From Clostridia bacterium (lineage in GTDB: Bacteria; Bacillota; Clostridia; Oscillospirales; Acutalibacteraceae): 8,208 bases of DNA. The stretch covers positions 1-8,208 of the forward strand of contig CAAFXF010000137.1 in assembly GCA_900766895.1 (NCBI GenBank), read 5' to 3'. Shown piece after piece: positions 5,530 to 8,208 of the stretch. Within the stretch, counting starts at the first letter, position 1. The number at the start of each line of letters is the position of its first letter. A program made the translations under genes and the position numbers. The notes under the pieces were generated by a model. The model was not told where the DNA came from and ran no database searches. It worked only from the letters and a program-made list of their open reading frames with translations.

Positions 5530-7737
5530 CTACTGATCACTTCTTTCAATAAGATAAACGCCGTCAATCTTATTGAGAAGCTTGATAATTGCATCCAAAT
5601 GCTCCTTATTATTTACGGTAATTGTCATAGAGGTTAGGCAATTTCCGTCATTAATAGGTCGGGCATTAAGTGTGTGCATTTTTACATGAGCATTAACTAT
5701 TGTAGTTGTAATATCAAGAACCACACCGTCACGATCAATAGCATAAACATTAAGCGAGGAGCGAGCCTCAACCTTAATTTTGCTGTCCCAATGAGCATTA
5801 ACCCATCGCTCCGGCTCAGGACTGTTTTCTATATCAACAGGAACATTTTTACAATCCCTGCGGTGAACGGTAAGTCCATGTCCTCTTGTGATAAAGCCGA
5901 TAATATTTTCACCGGGCAGAGGATTACAGCACCTTGCCATATTGATAAGGCAGTTGTCTATTCCCTCGACAACCACACCGCCTGAGGACTTTGGTTCTCT
6001 GTTAACCTGCTCAATCTTGTTTGATGCAGGTACGGCAACCGGTTCCTTAACCTTCCAATTACGGTTGTATTCGTCCTTGATACCGGGCATCATTCGGCTG
6101 ATTTGAACACCGCCGTAGCCTATGGCAGCATAAAAATCATCAACGGTATCAAAGTGCTGACGCTCGGCAATTTTTTTAACAAATTCCTCGTAGGCATTGC
6201 CCTCAAAGCGAAGAAAGTTTTTCTTAAACTCATGCTCAAGATCCTGCTTACCCTGAACAATGTTTTCCTCTCGCTTTTCCTTTTTGAACCACGCACGGAT
6301 CTTTGAGCGTGCCTCGCCTGTCTTAACTATATTAAGCCAATCTCTTGAAGGTCCCTTGCCCTGCTGCTTTGAAGTAATAATTTCAACAACCTGACCGGTA
6401 CGCACAACTGTATCAAGCGGTACTATCCTACCGTCAACCTTTGCGCCCGTCATCTTGTTACCTACTGCAGAGTGAATAGCATAGGCAAAATCTATAACAG
6501 TAGAGCCCTTTGGAAGTGACTTAACATCACCGCGAGGAGTGAACACATAGATTTCATCTATGGACAGGTCACCCTTAATGGACATAACCATATCCTCTGC
6601 ATTGTCGGCTGAATCGCCGTTTTCAAGCATTTTATGAATCCACTGAAGCGACGTGTCAAAATTATCCTCTCCGCCCTTGCCTATCTTGTATTTCCAATGG
6701 GCAGCAATACCGTACTCTGCGGTGCGGTGCATATCCCAGGTACGAATTTGAATTTCGAACGGAATACCCTTTTTGCTCAAAACCGTAGTATGAAGCGACT
6801 GATACATATTAGGCTTTGGTGTGGAAATATAATCCTTAAATCTACCGGGGAGCGGAGTGAACATATCGTGCACAACGCCAAGTGCGTTATAGCAATCAAT
6901 CATTGAATTAACGATAATTCTTACCGCATAAATGTCATAAATTTCCTCAAAGTTTTTGCCCTTGATGTACACCTTACGGAATATTCCGTGAACGGATTTT
7001 ACACGTGAGGTTATTTGAGCCCCGGGCATAATAGGCTCAATTTTTTCCTTAATCTGACTTTTTATATCATCAAGAAAATCCTTACCCTCACTCATTTTCA
7101 TAGAAAGAGAGTCTTCAATTTCCCTGTATGCAATAGGGTCAAGATACCTTATTGCAATATCCTCAAGCTCCTCCTTAAACGCACGGATACCGAGACGGTG
7201 TGCAATAGGAGCATAAATTTCAAGAGTTTCAAGCGATTTTTCGCGTTGCTTATATGCAGGCATATGCTCAAGAGTACGCATATTATGCAGTCTGTCTGCA
7301 AGCTTAATGATAATAACACGCACATCCTGATTCATAGCGATAAACATTTTGCGGATGTTTTCCGCCTGCACCTCCTCCTTTGTGGAAAGAGGAATTTTAC
7401 CAAGCTTTGTAACGCCGTCAACAAGCACGGCAACCTCCTCGCCGAAATGCTCCTTAATGAACGCAAGGTCATAGGTAGTGTCCTCAACGACATCGTGAAG
7501 AAGTGCACCTACTATACATTCGTTGTCCATTCCGTAATGAAACAGAATTTTTGCAACGGCAACAGGGTGCATTATATAAGGCTCACCCGAGCGTCTGCGT
7601 TGGTCCTTATGAGCCTCGTACGCTAACGAATACGCCTGCTGTATGAGCTTACTGTTATAGCTTGGATTTTTTTTGACTTCCTCAAAAAATTCATCAAACT
7701 TATCGTTATAATCTTCTAATTTTATATTCTCACTCAA
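5530..7737 (-). CDS. rel: Bifunctional (p)ppGpp synthetase/hydrolase (Rel, RelA/SpoT family)
   Basis: Rel makes (p)ppGpp from ATP and GDP/GTP on starved ribosomes and also degrades it, setting the stringent response. The 735 residues contain every domain of a long RSH. The HD hydrolase domain (about 30-185) has H57, H81-D82, E85-D86 and D148 in ADRLHN, so the hydrolase looks active. The synthetase domain (about 240-350) has D268 in YDIYAVR, RFKDYI (299-304) and E328 in EIQIRTWDMHRTAEYG. RFKD is the RxKD signature of bifunctional enzymes; monofunctional RelA has ExDD. A TGS domain (about 393-456), a helical region, a zinc-finger/RIS segment with ARCCNPLPGE (601-610) and HRRDC (625-629), and a C-terminal ACT domain (about 660-735) follow. 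The start is TTG at 7737, overlapping the recJ stop by eight bases, with a moderate GGGAAG site (7746-7751); no other start before the HD domain is available. The gene is probably co-transcribed and translationally coupled to recJ. Confidence 0.97.
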   Translation of the reverse strand: MSENIKLEDYNDKFDEFFEEVKKNPSYNSKLIQQAYSLAYEAHKDQRRRSGEPYIMHPVAVAKILFHYGMDNECIVGALLHDVVEDTTYDLAFIKEHFGEEVAVLVDGVTKLGKIPLSTKEEVQAENIRKMFIAMNQDVRVIIIKLADRLHNMRTLEHMPAYKQREKSLETLEIYAPIAHRLGIRAFKEELEDIAIRYLDPIAYREIEDSLSMKMSEGKDFLDDIKSQIKEKIEPIMPGAQITSRVKSVHGIFRKVYIKGKNFEEIYDIYAVRIIVNSMIDCYNALGVVHDMFTPLPGRFKDYISTPKPNMYQSLHTTVLSKKGIPFEIQIRTWDMHRTAEYGIAAHWKYKIGKGGEDNFDTSLQWIHKMLENGDSADNAEDMVMSIKGDLSIDEIYVFTPRGDVKSLPKGSTVIDFAYAIHSAVGNKMTGAKVDGRIVPLDTVVRTGQVVEIITSKQQGKGPSRDWLNIVKTGEARSKIRAWFKKEKREENIVQGKQDLEHEFKKNFLRFEGNAYEEFVKKIAERQHFDTVDDFYAAIGYGGVQISRMMPGIKDEYNRNWKVKEPVAVPASNKIEQVNREPKSSGGVVVEGIDNCLINMARCCNPLPGENIIGFITRGHGLTVHRRDCKNVPVDIENSPEPERWVNAHWDSKIKVEARSSLNVYAIDRDGVVLDITTTIVNAHVKMHTLNARPINDGNCLTSMTITVNNKEHLDAIIKLLNKIDGVYLIERSDQ

Positions 7738-8208
7738 TGTCTAATCTTCCCTTCAAAGCCTTTAGAATAGGTGTATCCTCAAGATTTACCTTTTCCTTTG
7801 GAATATTGAGAGTTATACCTTTTTTATAGTTTATCAGCCCTGCCTGTGAAAAAGCCTTTACGGCAAACATAAGCTGACCGTAGGTTATCCTTTGCTGGAG
7901 TCTAAAATACAAATCATCAAGAGAATAGGCATAGCCGTTATTATTTTTCAGATACCTGTATACATAAGCACAATCATCTCTTGACGGATAAAGCGATGCG
8001 TCAACCTGTCCTGAATAACGATACAAATCATAGGTTGACTTTTCCTTAAAATACTTATCCTCATCAACCGAAGAAAGACGAATATCCACTGCCTGAACCG
8101 ATAGATACATTTTGCCGTTATATGAATTCTTACTAACCCTGACAGCGAGATTAAGCTCATCACCCGGCTGATAAGGAAATTCGTTAAACGGTGAAGAAAA
8201 ACGAACAA
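7730..8208 (-). CDS. recJ: RecJ single-stranded-DNA-specific exonuclease (partial, C-terminal part)
   Basis: RecJ is a 5'-3' single-strand DNA exonuclease used in recombination and mismatch repair. Only the last 158 or so residues are in the window; the frame is open through the right edge, so the catalytic DHH/DHHA1 domains lie outside. The visible piece starts in the OB-fold domain, with FPYQPGDELNLAVRVSKNSY and LSVQAVDIR, both typical of RecJ. It then has the C-terminal extension of Firmicute RecJ: a helical segment around YPSRDDCAYVYRYLKNNNG, a winged-helix-like stretch with ITYGQLMFAVKAFSQAGLI, and KVNLEDTPILKALKGRL close to the end. The ATG at 8110 is internal, not the gene start. The TGA (7730-7732) lies inside the first codons of rel. 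In several Clostridia an apt gene separates recJ from rel; here they overlap. The call rests on the OB segment and context without the catalytic core, hence the reduced confidence. Confidence 0.82.
   Translation of the reverse strand, partial: VRFSSPFNEFPYQPGDELNLAVRVSKNSYNGKMYLSVQAVDIRLSSVDEDKYFKEKSTYDLYRYSGQVDASLYPSRDDCAYVYRYLKNNNGYAYSLDDLYFRLQQRITYGQLMFAVKAFSQAGLINYKKGITLNIPKEKVNLEDTPILKALKGRLDIE
7746..7751 (-). promoter_or_regulatory. Ribosome binding site supporting the rel TTG start
   Basis: GGGAAG on the minus strand, inside the recJ coding region, is eight bases before TTG at 7737. It is only a partial match to AGGAGG. Together with the rare TTG codon it predicts weak independent initiation and dependence on ribosomes finishing recJ, whose TGA lies a few bases past the rel start. 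Confidence 0.4.

Noticed and set aside
7015..7626. A 203-codon plus-strand open frame opposite rel
   Set aside because: It lies entirely antisense to the conserved HD-synthetase region of rel, whose residues explain the sequence. Its translation has no recognisable motif and no ribosome site was evident.
7948..8208. An open minus-strand frame running off the right edge
   Set aside because: It overlaps the recJ frame, whose OB-fold and C-terminal motifs are clear; the other frame has no family resemblance.
1..8208. Search for a defence system, prophage, insertion sequence, CRISPR array, tRNA or riboswitch
   Set aside because: No long direct repeats, transposase motifs, cloverleaf-like structures or sizeable leaders were seen; every stretch over about 110 bases is covered by a conserved or well-supported gene.

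Overview
All eight genes in this window lie on the minus strand, so transcription runs from high to low coordinates. The gene content and order point to an anaerobic Gram-positive Firmicute of the class Clostridia, possibly Ruminococcaceae/Oscillospiraceae-like. The reasons are a long bifunctional Rel of Gram-positive type, a HemZ-type radical-SAM protein, a SpoVB/YabM-type flippase beside mazG, AGGAG/AGGTGA ribosome sites and a moderately AT-rich composition. The genus is a guess.

Right half (8208 to 3027): a tightly packed operon. It holds the 3' end of recJ (ssDNA exonuclease), relA/spoT-type rel (ppGpp synthetase/hydrolase), dtd (D-aminoacyl-tRNA deacylase), a small metallo-beta-lactamase-fold hydrolase and a hemZ-like radical-SAM gene. 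Neighbouring genes overlap or are separated by fewer than ten bases, and stop codons are reused in the next gene's start or ribosome site. A rel-dtd-MBL-hemZ run is a familiar clostridial arrangement. The products do not form one pathway: they cover DNA repair, starvation signalling, tRNA quality control, thiol-ester or aldehyde detoxification (uncertain) and tetrapyrrole or radical chemistry.

Middle (3026 to 2447): a 106-bp gap with an AT-rich hairpin and a probable sigma-A promoter. It is followed by a 140-codon gene for an unrecognised helical protein with an acidic tail, then a strong intrinsic terminator. This looks like a small transcription unit of its own.

Left part (2446 to 1): a polytopic SpoVB/YabM-family flippase that starts immediately after the terminator, then mazG (nucleotide pyrophosphohydrolase), cut by the window edge and preceded by its own good promoter. 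In Bacillus and many Clostridia this pair leads into a block with an S4-domain protein, yabP, yabQ and divIC, so that block may continue beyond coordinate 1.

I find no mobile element, CRISPR array, tRNA, rRNA or convincing new system. This is mostly a chromosomal housekeeping region. The points most worth checking are the terminator placed against the flippase start, the unknown acidic-tailed protein and the junction of two conserved neighbourhoods.
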